NCBI GenBank assembly: GCA_050260775.1
Contig: JBLNCP010000043.1
Coordinates: 62,001 to 126,000 of the forward strand
Origin: CALABS01 sp050260775
GTDB taxonomy: Bacteria; Pseudomonadota; Alphaproteobacteria; Rhodospirillales; Magnetospirillaceae
Direction: 5' to 3'
DNA: 64,000 bases
The position numbers and the translations under genes are program-made. Shown here in pieces: positions 26,145 to 34,811 of this stretch (position 1 is the first letter of the stretch; each line of letters starts with the position of its first letter). The notes under the pieces are model-generated. The model made no database searches. It was given only the letters and a program-made list of their open reading frames with translations, and had not been told where the DNA came from.

Positions 26145-27209
26145 TCACGCAGATTTCTTTACCGCGGCGATTGGTCCCTTACCGCGACGGTCCCTGTGCA
26201 CGCCAAGTCCCTGAACCAATTCCAGGTTGGCAAGATACCATGCGACCGTCGCCCGCAGGCCCTCGGCAAAGCTGTGCCGGGGCTGCCAGCCGAGCTCCGC
26301 CGTGATCTTGGAATGGTCGATCGCATAGCGGAAATCGTGGCCGGGGCGGTCGTGGACATGGGTGATGAGCCGGGCATACTCCTCGGCGCCCGGCCGCAGC
26401 TCGTCGAGGATCCCGCAGATGGCGCGGGCGAGGTCGATGTTGCGGCGCTCCGATCCGCCACCGACGTTGTAGCGCTCGCCGACCCGCCCCCGCTCCAGTA
26501 CGGTGAGCAGGCCCTCGACGTGGTCCTCCACGAAGAGCCAATCGCGCACATTGGTGCCGCCCCCGTAGATCGGGATCGGCCTCCCCTCGAGCGCGTTGAG
26601 GATGCACACCGGGATCAACTTCTCCGGATACTGCCACGGCCCGTAATTGTTCGAGCAATTGGTGATCAATACGGGAAGGCCAAATGTCTCGCCCCAGGAC
26701 CGCACCAGGAAATCCGAGGATGCCTTACTGGCGGAATAGGGCGAGTTGGGGGCGTAGGGCGTCGTCTCGGTGAAGGCGCCCTCGTCGCCCAGCGACCCGT
26801 ACACCTCGTCGGTGGAGATGTGGAGGAAGCGGAAGGCCGGCTTCCGCTCGGCAGGAAGTTCCTCGTAATAGCGCCTCGCCGCCTGCAACAGGGTCAAGGT
26901 GCCCATGACGTTGACGTCGACGAAGGTGCCGGGGTCGTCGATGGAGCGATCCACGTGGCTCTCGGCGGCCAGATGCATGACGGCGTCCGGCTGGTGCAGG
27001 GCGAAGATCCGTTGCAGGGCGGCGGCATCCCGGATGTCGGCATGCTCGAACCGGTAGCGCGGATCGTCCGCGATGGCCGCCACTGCCTGCGGGATGGCGG
27101 CGTAGGTCAGGGCATCGAGATTGACGATACTGTGTTCGGTAGCCCGGATCACATGCCGGCAAAGGGCGGAGCCGATGAAGCCGGCCCCGCCGGTCACCAG
27201 GATCTTCAT
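26145..27209 (-). CDS. rfbB: dTDP-glucose 4,6-dehydratase
   Basis: 354 residues, the RmlB length. Converts dTDP-glucose to dTDP-4-keto-6-deoxyglucose. NAD-binding GGAGFIGSALCRHV near residues 7-20; HLAAESHVDRSIDDP; STDEVYGSLG with the catalytic Asp-Glu; YSASKASSDFLVR with the Tyr-x-x-x-Lys pair. GGGTNVRDWLFVEDH is also typical. It is the first sugar-nucleotide gene of the operon, with 118 bases to the acyltransferase gene upstream, a gap where a promoter could lie. Confidence 0.96.
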   Translation of the reverse strand: MKILVTGGAGFIGSALCRHVIRATEHSIVNLDALTYAAIPQAVAAIADDPRYRFEHADIRDAAALQRIFALHQPDAVMHLAAESHVDRSIDDPGTFVDVNVMGTLTLLQAARRYYEELPAERKPAFRFLHISTDEVYGSLGDEGAFTETTPYAPNSPYSASKASSDFLVRSWGETFGLPVLITNCSNNYGPWQYPEKLIPVCILNALEGRPIPIYGGGTNVRDWLFVEDHVEGLLTVLERGRVGERYNVGGGSERRNIDLARAICGILDELRPGAEEYARLITHVHDRPGHDFRYAIDHSKITAELGWQPRHSFAEGLRATVAWYLANLELVQGLGVHRDRRGKGPIAAVKKSA

Positions 27210-27327
27210 AATCTCGCGTCTCCCTGAAGCCCTAAATCGGGCCGCATAAGCCCCCTTCTAATAGCACTGTGCGGGCGCTGGCGCATCAAATCGTATCGCC
27301 CGCGCCCGGGCCGGAATCGGGACGGGC

Positions 27328-28062
27328 TCAGGAGAATTGCTTCACCCAGGCGGCGACCACGTCCTCGGGGTAGCCGCGGTGGAAGTGACGCCGCCAAGGA
27401 TAGGCGCGGGAGCCGTCGGGGAGCTTGAGATCGGCGGTGCTGCACAGGACCTTGGCCGGACTTCCCCCCACCACCGTGTCAGCCTCGACGTCGCGGTTGA
27501 CGGTGCTGTTGGCGGCCACCAGGGCGCCGGTTCTCACCCTGACCCCCGGCAGCACCACCGCCATCGCCGCGATCACCCCGAAATCCTCGATGGTGGCCCC
27601 GACCTCGATGTTGCTCGGGGGGTGGCGGTCGTTGGTGAGCACGACATGGGGAAACAGCCAGACGAAATTGCCGAGCGTGGTGCCTTGCGCCACGAACACG
27701 TTGCTCTGCATCCGCACGTCGTGGCCGATCGTGCACTTGCCCTGGATGTCGCCCAGCGTCCCGACCTGCAGGCGGTCGCCGGCCACGGTCCTCTCGCGGA
27801 CGGTGACCCGATGGCCGGTGACCAGCCGGTCCCCGAAAGTGGATCCCTGATAGAACACGCTGTGCGAGCGGATGGTCGCGCCCTTGCCGATGACCAGCAT
27901 CTCACCGGGCGCCAGGGGCGTCGGATAGCCGATCTCGCAATGGGAGCCGATGGTCGATCCCTCGCCGATCACCACGTCGTCGTGAATGATGGTGAAGGCG
28001 CCGATGGTGACGTCCTTCCCAAGGCGGGCCTTGGGGGATACGAGCGCGGTTGGATGGATCAT
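27328..28062 (-). CDS. left-handed beta-helix acyltransferase (hexapeptide repeats)
   Basis: 244 residues built of hexapeptide repeats: IHPTALVSPKARLGKDVTIGAF at the N terminus resembles LpxA-type proteins, and VVGGSPAKVL near residue 200 is the usual end of the helix. Acyl donor and acceptor are unknown. QdtC and FdtC, which acetylate Qui3N and Fuc3N, belong to this superfamily, so N-acetylation of the operon's amino sugar is plausible and would compete with the formyltransferase-like protein. The ATG at 28062 starts the first repeat; upstream codons lack similarity and the ribosome-binding site is weak. Confidence 0.85.
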   Translation of the reverse strand: MIHPTALVSPKARLGKDVTIGAFTIIHDDVVIGEGSTIGSHCEIGYPTPLAPGEMLVIGKGATIRSHSVFYQGSTFGDRLVTGHRVTVRERTVAGDRLQVGTLGDIQGKCTIGHDVRMQSNVFVAQGTTLGNFVWLFPHVVLTNDRHPPSNIEVGATIEDFGVIAAMAVVLPGVRVRTGALVAANSTVNRDVEADTVVGGSPAKVLCSTADLKLPDGSRAYPWRRHFHRGYPEDVVAAWVKQFS

Positions 28063-28148
28063 GAAGCTCTGTTGCGTCCTGCCCTGATCAGCAATCAGTA
28101 ACCTACGCCGAGGGGCAGTCGAAACCAAGCCGCATGCCGTCCGCGGCC

Positions 28149-28916
28149 TCAATGCAGCCAGTCGGCCGTCGAAGCGGGCTGCGCCCCGGTGCCGTGATCC
28201 GTCTGCAGGTCGACGATCGGCTGCTCGGCGGCATGGCCCAGCGGGGTCAGTCCATACTCCGCCTCGATGGCCCGCAACAGGGTGTAATGGTTGGCCGGCG
28301 CGTCCACGTGCCCGACCGGCACATGGTCGCCCACCACGATGGTCGGCACGTGGTTGTTGCCGGGATGGCCCTCGTCGAAGGTGACGATGAGCAGGCTGTC
28401 ATGGGTCTTGGCCCATTCCGCATAGGCACCCAGATGGTCGCGCAGCCATGCGTCCCCCTTCGCGATGCTGGCACTGTGCATGTTGTGCTGGCTGTCGGGG
28501 GCGACGAAGGACACGGTGGGTAAGGAGTCGAATCCCGCGGCCGTGGTGGGGAACGACGCAAAGTTGGCGCCATTGTCGATCGTGGTCGTGAAGGACAGCC
28601 ACGGCTGCACCGCCGTCTTCGCGCCGTCTTCGGCGAACCCGGTGAAGCTTCCGCCCGCCGCCTCGACCTGGTCGGCGAGAGTGGGGTCGGTGAGCATGAC
28701 CGGGCGGTTGCCGGTCACCCCGTGCTGGTCGCCGGAAAAAAGGGCGATGTAGTTCGGCTGGCTGGGGTTGGTGATCGCCTGGTAATGGGTGAAGAAGGTC
28801 CCCTCTCCGGCCAGCGTGTTGATGAACTCGGCCTTGGGGTTGCCGATGATCTGGCCGTAGGTTTTGTTCTCTTCCACCACGACGACGATGTGGCTGGGGC
28901 CGTCCTGGATCGCCAT
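28149..28916 (-). CDS. phosphoesterase family protein (acid phosphatase / phospholipase C superfamily)
   Basis: 255 residues of the alkaline-phosphatase-like phosphoesterase superfamily. The N-terminal HIVVVVEENKTYGQIIG corresponds to the metal-binding EEN segment, QPNYIALFSGD carries the likely nucleophile region, and VTFDEGHPGNNHVPTIVVG with a following NHYTLLRAIE is typical of the C-terminal half. No signal peptide is visible, although relatives are usually exported. The ATG at 28916 has GGAGG five bases upstream; a GTG at 28928 is the alternative. It sits between the acyltransferase and the dehydratase genes, and its substrate is unknown. Confidence 0.8.
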   Translation of the reverse strand: MAIQDGPSHIVVVVEENKTYGQIIGNPKAEFINTLAGEGTFFTHYQAITNPSQPNYIALFSGDQHGVTGNRPVMLTDPTLADQVEAAGGSFTGFAEDGAKTAVQPWLSFTTTIDNGANFASFPTTAAGFDSLPTVSFVAPDSQHNMHSASIAKGDAWLRDHLGAYAEWAKTHDSLLIVTFDEGHPGNNHVPTIVVGDHVPVGHVDAPANHYTLLRAIEAEYGLTPLGHAAEQPIVDLQTDHGTGAQPASTADWLH

Positions 28917-28953
28917 GGCTGCCTCCACGGAATGCCCTGATAACGGCCGGCGG

Positions 28954-30873
28954 CTAGAGATGTTCTCCTTCCCTCACCTTTGTGTCGGCCGTCTCCTGCC
29001 GGAATTCCGGGACGAGGCCCTGCAGCAATCTGCGGACCTGTCCGCAATCCCGCTGGCGGCTTGCCGCGGTGAGGTCGTGGAGGCTGGCCGCCAGTTCCTT
29101 GATGTCGACCGAGCGCGGTGACGCGAGCAGGATCCCGTCGCGGTCGGTCGGTTCGGTTTCCTCGGCCCCGTGGAAGACCTCTTCATAGAGCTTCTCGCCC
29201 GGACGCAGGCCGGTGAACACGATCTCAACGTCCTTGTCGGGGCGCAGGCCGGCCAGGCGGATCATCTGCCGCGCCAGGTCGACGATCTTCACCGGCTTGC
29301 CCATGTCGAGGACGTAGATCTTGCCCTGGTCGTGGTGGCTGACCCCGAGCGTCGAGGCCTGGAGCACCAGTTCGACCGCCTCGCGGATGGTCATGAAGAA
29401 GCGTTCGATCTCGGGATGGGTGACCGTCAGCGGCCCGCCCCGTTCCAGCTGGCGCTGGAACAGTGGCACCACCGAGCCGGTCGAGCCCAGCACGTTGCCG
29501 AACCGCACGGTGACGAAGCGGGTCCCCAGCTGCTCGAGGTCCAGCGACTGGCAATACATCTCGGCGACGCGCTTGGTGGTGCCCATGACGTTGGTGGGAT
29601 TCACCGCCTTGTCGGTGGAGATCATCACCATGGCCGAGACCCCGAAGGCGACGCAGGCGTCGGCGACGTTGCGGCTGCCCACCACGTTGGTGAGCACGCC
29701 CTCGACCGGGTTGGCCTCGACGATGGGAACGTGCTTCAGGGCCGCGGCGTGGAACACCAGTTGCGGGCGATGGGCCGCGAAGATGGTATCGAGGCTCTGA
29801 CGGTCGCGGACGTCGCCGAGCAGGGCGGTTCGCCGCAGATCGGGCTTGGTCTCCGCCATTTCGAGGTCGATGCGGTAGAGCGCGTACTCGCAATTGTCCA
29901 CCAGCACCAGCTCGTCGGGACCGAAGCCGGCGATCTGGCGCACCAGTTCGCTGCCGATGCTGCCGCCGGCGCCGGTGACGAGCACCCGCTTGCCGCGGAT
30001 CAGTTGACGCATGCCATCCTGGTCCAGCACCGCCTGCGGCCGCCCCAGCAGGTCTTCCAAGGCGATGGGACGGACGCTGACGGTATCCTCGCCGACCGTC
30101 TTGAAATCGGTCACCTTCGGGGCGCGCGACAGCGGCAGCCCCAGTCGGTCGGCCTGGTCCAGCAACTCGCGGACGGCGTCGCCCGCCAGGCGGTCGTCGG
30201 CGATCACCAGCTTCTGCGGCCGGTCACCGCGCTCGGCCAGGCCCTTGAGCAGGTCGGGCAGCCGGTCGGTGGTGCCGATGACCGAAACCCCGTGGATGTT
30301 GCGCCCGACCCGATTGGCCTTGTCGCTGATCATCGCCACGGCGCGGTACTGCGCCAGGGGGTTGCGCTGGGTGGCGCGGATGAACAGCTCGGCGTCATCG
30401 TCGCAGCCGACCAGCAGCACGGGGACGCGCTTGTCCGCCGCGGAGGCCTTGGCCTCCAACCGCCGGTCCTTGAACAGCCGGTAGACGAAGCGTGGCCCCC
30501 CGACCAGCGTCATCAGCACGAACCAGTTGATCAGCGGCAGCGACCGGGGCATCGAATCCAGGCGGTTCCACAGGAACATCACCGGGAGGAACAGCAGGAT
30601 GGTGAGGGTGACCGCCCGGGTGATGGCCATCAGGTCGTTGACCGAGGCATAGCGCCACACGCCGCGGTACATGCCGGCGATCCGGAACACCGCCGCCGCC
30701 ACCAGGGTGAAGACCAGCACCCCGACCGACAGCATGCCCCCGTACGAGGTGATATCGTCGCCGACCCGCAGGTAGAGCGACAGCACGAGCGACGCCGCGG
30801 CCATCACGAGGTCGTGGCAATAGGCCAGCCGGGCCTTGGTGAGTGGGATGCCGAAAACGGTCATGGCAGGCAT
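28954..30873 (-). CDS. membrane-anchored nucleotide-sugar 4,6-dehydratase (WbpM/FlaA1/CapD family)
   Basis: About 639 residues. The first 140 or so contain four membrane segments, a central domain follows, and a C-terminal SDR domain begins at GAGGSIGSELVRQI near residue 297. The catalytic Tyr is replaced by Met in ISTDKAVNPTNVMGTTKR, giving the Ser-Met-Lys triad known from WbpM. Such enzymes make UDP-4-keto-6-deoxy-GlcNAc for UDP-QuiNAc or FucNAc. That fits the WbpL-like transferase at 10998. The start is uncertain between ATGs at 30873 and 30864. Confidence 0.92.
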   Translation of the reverse strand: MPAMTVFGIPLTKARLAYCHDLVMAAASLVLSLYLRVGDDITSYGGMLSVGVLVFTLVAAAVFRIAGMYRGVWRYASVNDLMAITRAVTLTILLFLPVMFLWNRLDSMPRSLPLINWFVLMTLVGGPRFVYRLFKDRRLEAKASAADKRVPVLLVGCDDDAELFIRATQRNPLAQYRAVAMISDKANRVGRNIHGVSVIGTTDRLPDLLKGLAERGDRPQKLVIADDRLAGDAVRELLDQADRLGLPLSRAPKVTDFKTVGEDTVSVRPIALEDLLGRPQAVLDQDGMRQLIRGKRVLVTGAGGSIGSELVRQIAGFGPDELVLVDNCEYALYRIDLEMAETKPDLRRTALLGDVRDRQSLDTIFAAHRPQLVFHAAALKHVPIVEANPVEGVLTNVVGSRNVADACVAFGVSAMVMISTDKAVNPTNVMGTTKRVAEMYCQSLDLEQLGTRFVTVRFGNVLGSTGSVVPLFQRQLERGGPLTVTHPEIERFFMTIREAVELVLQASTLGVSHHDQGKIYVLDMGKPVKIVDLARQMIRLAGLRPDKDVEIVFTGLRPGEKLYEEVFHGAEETEPTDRDGILLASPRSVDIKELAASLHDLTAASRQRDCGQVRRLLQGLVPEFRQETADTKVREGEHL

Positions 30874-30896
30874 ATACCCCAAGCCGGCGGTCAGAG

Positions 30897-32066
30897 CTAA
30901 GCCAAAACGTCCGCGGGCGTTCCGTCGGGTCCTTGACGGCGCAAGGTGCGGTAGAGCTCGAGGCAGCGCCGGATGATGATGCGGTCCGAAAACTTGCTGT
31001 CGATGTCCTGGCGCGCCGCATTGCCCATGCGGTGGCGCAATTGGGCATCCTCGGCCAGCCGCGCCAGGGCATCCGCAAGCGGTTCCACCGATTTCACCGG
31101 TACCAGCAGGCCGTTATGCCCGTCCTTGACCAATTCGCGGCACCCGGGTGCGTCGGTCGCCACCATCGGGCGACCGGCGGCGGCGGCTTCCAGCAGGCTC
31201 TTGGGCAGGCCCTCGCGGTAGGACGGCAGCACGGCGATGTGGGCGCCCTGCCACAGCGCGGCGACGTCGTCGACCTGGCCCAGCCACTCGACGATGCCCT
31301 CGGCATGCCAGGTCCGCAGCTGCTCCTCGGTGATGGTGCGGGGATTCTCCAGGTCGGGCATCCCGGCCAGCCGCAGCCGCAGCGGCACGCCCCGCGCGCG
31401 CAGCAGGCGCATCGCCGCCACCGCCTCGCCGACGCCCTTGTCCCACAGCATGCGCGCCACCAGGACGGCCACCCGGACGCCCTCGGGTTCGGGCGTCGGG
31501 GCGAAGCGCTCGGCGTCGACGCCCGAACCGGGAATCAGGCTGACCCGCTCCGGCTCCAGAAGGGTGCCGGCGAACTGGGCGTAATCGTCCTGGTTCTGGA
31601 CGATGACGTGGCTGGCCCGGCGGTTGAGCAGGGTCCTAAACGCCCGCACCAGAACCGGTCTCAGCACCCGCGCCTTGAGCGAGCGGTTGATGAAGATGTA
31701 GCCCAGACCGGCCAGGGTGGTCACCACCACCGGCAGGCCGGTGACCGCCGCCGCGATGGAGCCGAACAGGCTGGGCTTGAGCGCGAACTGGTGGACCACG
31801 TCCGGCCGTTCGGCGCGGAAGATGCCGATGAGCTGGATCAGCGCCGCCAGATCATCGAACGGATTGGCCAGGCGCCGACGCAGACGGATCGGGATGACCC
31901 GCACGCCCTCGGCCTCGATGCGGGCCCGGTCGGTCCCCACCCGGCAGGCGACCACGACCTCGTAACCGGCGGCAATGGCGGCGCGGGCGAGCGACAGGCG
32001 GTGGGAGACGAAATACCAATCCTCGCTCACCAGGAACATCAGCTTGGGGCGGGCGCCGACGCTCAT
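30897..32066 (-). CDS. glycosyltransferase family 4 (GT-B)
   Basis: 389 residues, GT-B fold. N-terminal KLMFLVSEDWYFVSHRLSLA and the GT4 C-terminal signature LPSYREGLPKSLLEAAAAGRPMVAT near residues 275-299, with the E-x7-E pair. The N-terminal FLVSEDWYFVSHRL form is common in O-antigen enzymes such as WbpT/WbpU-like and PglA-like GalNAc or FucNAc transferases. The ATG at 32066 overlaps the stop of the upstream GT2 (ATGA). Sugar specificity is not readable. Confidence 0.92.
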   Translation of the reverse strand: MSVGARPKLMFLVSEDWYFVSHRLSLARAAIAAGYEVVVACRVGTDRARIEAEGVRVIPIRLRRRLANPFDDLAALIQLIGIFRAERPDVVHQFALKPSLFGSIAAAVTGLPVVVTTLAGLGYIFINRSLKARVLRPVLVRAFRTLLNRRASHVIVQNQDDYAQFAGTLLEPERVSLIPGSGVDAERFAPTPEPEGVRVAVLVARMLWDKGVGEAVAAMRLLRARGVPLRLRLAGMPDLENPRTITEEQLRTWHAEGIVEWLGQVDDVAALWQGAHIAVLPSYREGLPKSLLEAAAAGRPMVATDAPGCRELVKDGHNGLLVPVKSVEPLADALARLAEDAQLRHRMGNAARQDIDSKFSDRIIIRRCLELYRTLRRQGPDGTPADVLA

Positions 32067-32851
32067 TCGGCCTCCAGCCTGGCCTTGAGGTAGGACAGCA
32101 TCGGATAGAGCGCGGCGAACAGGGCGATCAGGAAGCCGTACTGCCCCTCGCGGTAGCCCTTGCGGCCGATGTAGCACTTGAAGAAGCGCGAGACCATGCG
32201 CCGCAAATTGTTGGCGAAGCTGCCCGGGTTGCCGCTCTCGCGCAGGTCGCGGGCCCGGGCCGAGGTATAGCGGTCGAGCCGGCGGATCATGTCGCTGATG
32301 TTCGTGTCGACGTAATGGTCGATCGGCGTCTTCAGGCGGCCGATCGGCCCCTTCATCTCGAGGCTGGGGTGGATGCGCTGGTCGCCCCAGCGCTTGCATC
32401 CCCTGGCCGACAGCCGTGGGGCCGCCGACACTCCCCACGACGCCCCCCAGCCGTAGCGGACCAGGCGGGTGCCGACGTAATTGTCGAAGGGAATGAGGAA
32501 GATCCCGGGAGGGGCGGCGGCGATGGCGGCGCGGATCTCGGCGAGCAGGGCGGCCGGCACGCGCTCGTCGGCGTCGACCTCGAGGATCCAGTCGCCGCCG
32601 CAGGCGTCGAGGCCGGCGTTGCGGCGCGGCCCTTCCAGGTCCCAGGCGCCCGAGACGATGTTTCCGGTAAAGCTCCGCGCGATCGCTTCCGACCCGTCGG
32701 TGCACTTGTCCAGCACCACCACGATCTCGTCGGCGCCGACCAGGCGGCTGAGGCAGTCGGCCAGCTGGGCTTCCTCGTTGTGGGCCACCACCAGCGCCGA
32801 CAGGCGCGGTGCACGCGCATCCCCCGTCTTCAACCCACTACTCTCCCCCAC
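32063..32851 (-). CDS. glycosyltransferase family 2, WaaE/KdtX-like (LPS core)
   Basis: About 262 residues. LSALVVAHNEEAQLADCL near residues 18-35, VLDKCTDGSEAIA, WILEVDADERV with the DXD-like DAD, and KTPIDHYVDTNISDMIRRLDRYT with the helix typical of WaaE-type beta-1,4-glucosyltransferases. The start is uncertain: GTG at 32851 or TTG at 32833, the latter with GGGGGAG nine bases upstream. It overlaps the heptosyltransferase-like gene. Together with that gene it may act in core or inner-glycan assembly. Confidence 0.88.
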   Translation of the reverse strand: MGESSGLKTGDARAPRLSALVVAHNEEAQLADCLSRLVGADEIVVVLDKCTDGSEAIARSFTGNIVSGAWDLEGPRRNAGLDACGGDWILEVDADERVPAALLAEIRAAIAAAPPGIFLIPFDNYVGTRLVRYGWGASWGVSAAPRLSARGCKRWGDQRIHPSLEMKGPIGRLKTPIDHYVDTNISDMIRRLDRYTSARARDLRESGNPGSFANNLRRMVSRFFKCYIGRKGYREGQYGFLIALFAALYPMLSYLKARLEAE

Positions 32852-33786
32852 AAGGCGGTCGCCGCGTCGACCACCCGGTCGACGTCCAGATCGGTCATCA
32901 GGCTGACCGTGGTGGCGTAATCGTAATCGGCGGCCTCAATGTAATCGCGAAAGCTCTTGTCCGCACGGACGAAAGCGGCTTTGCGGCCCCAGGGCGCGTA
33001 CAAGGCGTCGTTGCTGGGGCCGAACACCCCCAGGGTGGGGATGCCGGTGGCCGCGGCCATATGCATCAGGCCCGAATCGTTGCCCAGATAGAAGGCGCAG
33101 CGCTCCAGGCAGGCGGCGCCCGCCGGCAGGTCGGTGGCGCCCACCAGGTCGATGCGGCGATCGGCGGCCAGCGCATCGAGCACCGGCTGGGCGGCAGGCC
33201 GTTCATTGGCGGCGGCGAACACCGCGACGCGGGCGCCGGGCAGGATGCCGCCCGCGGCGGTCAGGCGCTCGACGGCGGCGACGAAGCGATCGGCCGGCCA
33301 TTGCTTGCCGGCCCAATTGGCGGCGGGCCCCACGGCAAGCACCGGCCCGCCCGCGGGGATCAGCCGGTCCGCCTCGGCGCGCGCCCGGTCGTCCAGCCAC
33401 ACGCGGGGGGTCGGCGGGTCGTCGAAACGCCCAACCAGGGCGCCCAGCTGGCGGGCACGGTGGATGGGATTGTGGGTGGGGCGGTAGACGATGCGCCGGG
33501 CCGCCGGAACCGTCCACGCGAAGGCCGAAGCGCGCAAGTCGACGACCAGGTCCCACCAGGTTAAGGCGGTCTCGCGCCACAGGTGGCGCCAATGCGCCGC
33601 CATCTTGCCCTTGGCCATGACGATGATGCGCTCGAGACCGGGAACGGCGCGGAACAGGGGCGCGGGCGCCGGCCCGCAGGCGACGGTCACCCTGGCGTTC
33701 GGCGCCTGCTCCAGCAGGTGAGCCAGCAGCCCGGTGGACAGCACGCAATCGCCGATGCGGTTGGAGGTGACGAAAAGAATCCTCAC
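32830..33786 (-). CDS. glycosyltransferase family 9 (ADP-heptose:LPS heptosyltransferase-like)
   Basis: 318 residues from the GTG at 33786, which starts directly with the conserved RILFVTSNRIGDCVLSTGLL. The C-terminal signature FYLGNDSGLMHMAAATGIPTLGVFGPSN is diagnostic for GT9. An upstream GTG at 33834 would add 16 residues without family similarity. GT9 enzymes add heptose to LPS core, which agrees with gmhA and gmhB in this window. The donor could still be another sugar. The 3' end overlaps the GT2 start. Confidence 0.88.
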   Translation of the reverse strand: MRILFVTSNRIGDCVLSTGLLAHLLEQAPNARVTVACGPAPAPLFRAVPGLERIIVMAKGKMAAHWRHLWRETALTWWDLVVDLRASAFAWTVPAARRIVYRPTHNPIHRARQLGALVGRFDDPPTPRVWLDDRARAEADRLIPAGGPVLAVGPAANWAGKQWPADRFVAAVERLTAAGGILPGARVAVFAAANERPAAQPVLDALAADRRIDLVGATDLPAGAACLERCAFYLGNDSGLMHMAAATGIPTLGVFGPSNDALYAPWGRKAAFVRADKSFRDYIEAADYDYATTVSLMTDLDVDRVVDAATALWGRVVG

Positions 33787-33899
33787 GGCTGCGCTCGCCA
33801 CCGCCCTTTCGGGGAGGTACCTCGTTCTTGACACTCCAGGCGGTCTTCTTTAACAGCAGAGGCACACCGGATCAAAACTTTCCTCGGGCCAAGGAACGC

Positions 33900-34811
33900 A
33901 TGTCCGCCCAAGCCGACCCCTGGTCCCGGGTAGCGGTCGTCACCGTTACCCACCATTCCGCGGCCATCATCGAGCCCTGCCTTCGGTCGGTCGCCAAGGC
34001 CGCCCAGGTCATCGTCGTCGACAACGCCAGCGATGACGACACGCCGGCGGCGGTGCGCAGGATCCTTCCCACCGTCGACCTCGTCGAGAACAAGATCGGG
34101 CGCGGCTTCGGCAACGGCTGCAACCAGGGTCTCGAGCGCGTGACGGCCGAGTTCGCGCTGCTGCTGGGCCCCGATTCCACCATCGACGACGACTCGCTGT
34201 CCCGCCTGGTCGGGGCCGCCGACACCTGGCCCGAGGGCGCCATGTTCGGGCCGGCCATCATCGCCCCCGACGGCCACGTCGAGCTGTCGCACGACATCGG
34301 CCTGTTCGAGCGCATGAACGGCGGCAAGCGCGTCGACCTCCACATGCTGCCCGAGGGCCCCCTGTGCGCCGAGCACCTGTCGGGCGCGGTGCTGCTGGTG
34401 CGCATGGACATGCTGCGCCGGGTCGGTTTCTTCGACCGCAACATCTTCCTCTATTACGAGGACGACGATCTGTGCATCCGCATGCGCCGGGCCGGGCACA
34501 GCCTGATCCTGGTGCCCGAGGCGCGCGCCACCCATGTGGGCGGCGGCTCGTCGCGGCCCAGCGTGCACCATCGCTGGGAGAAGTTCTGGCACATGGCGTG
34601 GTCCCGGCTCTACATCGAGGCCAAGTACAAGGGCCGCGGCGCGGCGCTCGCCTCGGCGGCCAGCCGCGCCCCGCTGTTCCTGGCCAAGGCGCTGGGCTAC
34701 GCGCTGAAGTTCGACAAGTGGAAGCTGGTGCGCGACGCCGCGCGCCTCGGCGGCACCCTGGCCTGGGTGGCCGGGGTCAAGGCCATGCCGGTGGTGGAGG
34801 ATCGTAAATGA
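33900..34811 (+). CDS. glycosyltransferase family 2 (rhamnosyltransferase-like)
   Basis: 303 residues. VAVVTVTHHSAAIIEPCLRSV near residues 11-31, VIVVDNASDDDT, LLGPDSTID and the acceptor region GFFDRNIFLYYEDDDLCIRMRRAGH, a set typical of WbbL/RfbF-type dTDP-rhamnose or deoxysugar transferases. ATG at 33900 has AAGGA five bases upstream. Its TGA overlaps the ATG of the second rfbF (ATGA), so the gene leads the CDP-deoxysugar operon and may transfer its product. It is divergent from the GT9 gene, with 113 bases between that probably hold promoters for both. Confidence 0.92.
   Translation: MSAQADPWSRVAVVTVTHHSAAIIEPCLRSVAKAAQVIVVDNASDDDTPAAVRRILPTVDLVENKIGRGFGNGCNQGLERVTAEFALLLGPDSTIDDDSLSRLVGAADTWPEGAMFGPAIIAPDGHVELSHDIGLFERMNGGKRVDLHMLPEGPLCAEHLSGAVLLVRMDMLRRVGFFDRNIFLYYEDDDLCIRMRRAGHSLILVPEARATHVGGGSSRPSVHHRWEKFWHMAWSRLYIEAKYKGRGAALASAASRAPLFLAKALGYALKFDKWKLVRDAARLGGTLAWVAGVKAMPVVEDRK

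Noticed and set aside
27271..27303. GCGGGCG/CGCCCGC hairpin upstream of rfbB as a terminator
   Set aside because: The loop is 19 bases and no T-run follows on the minus strand.
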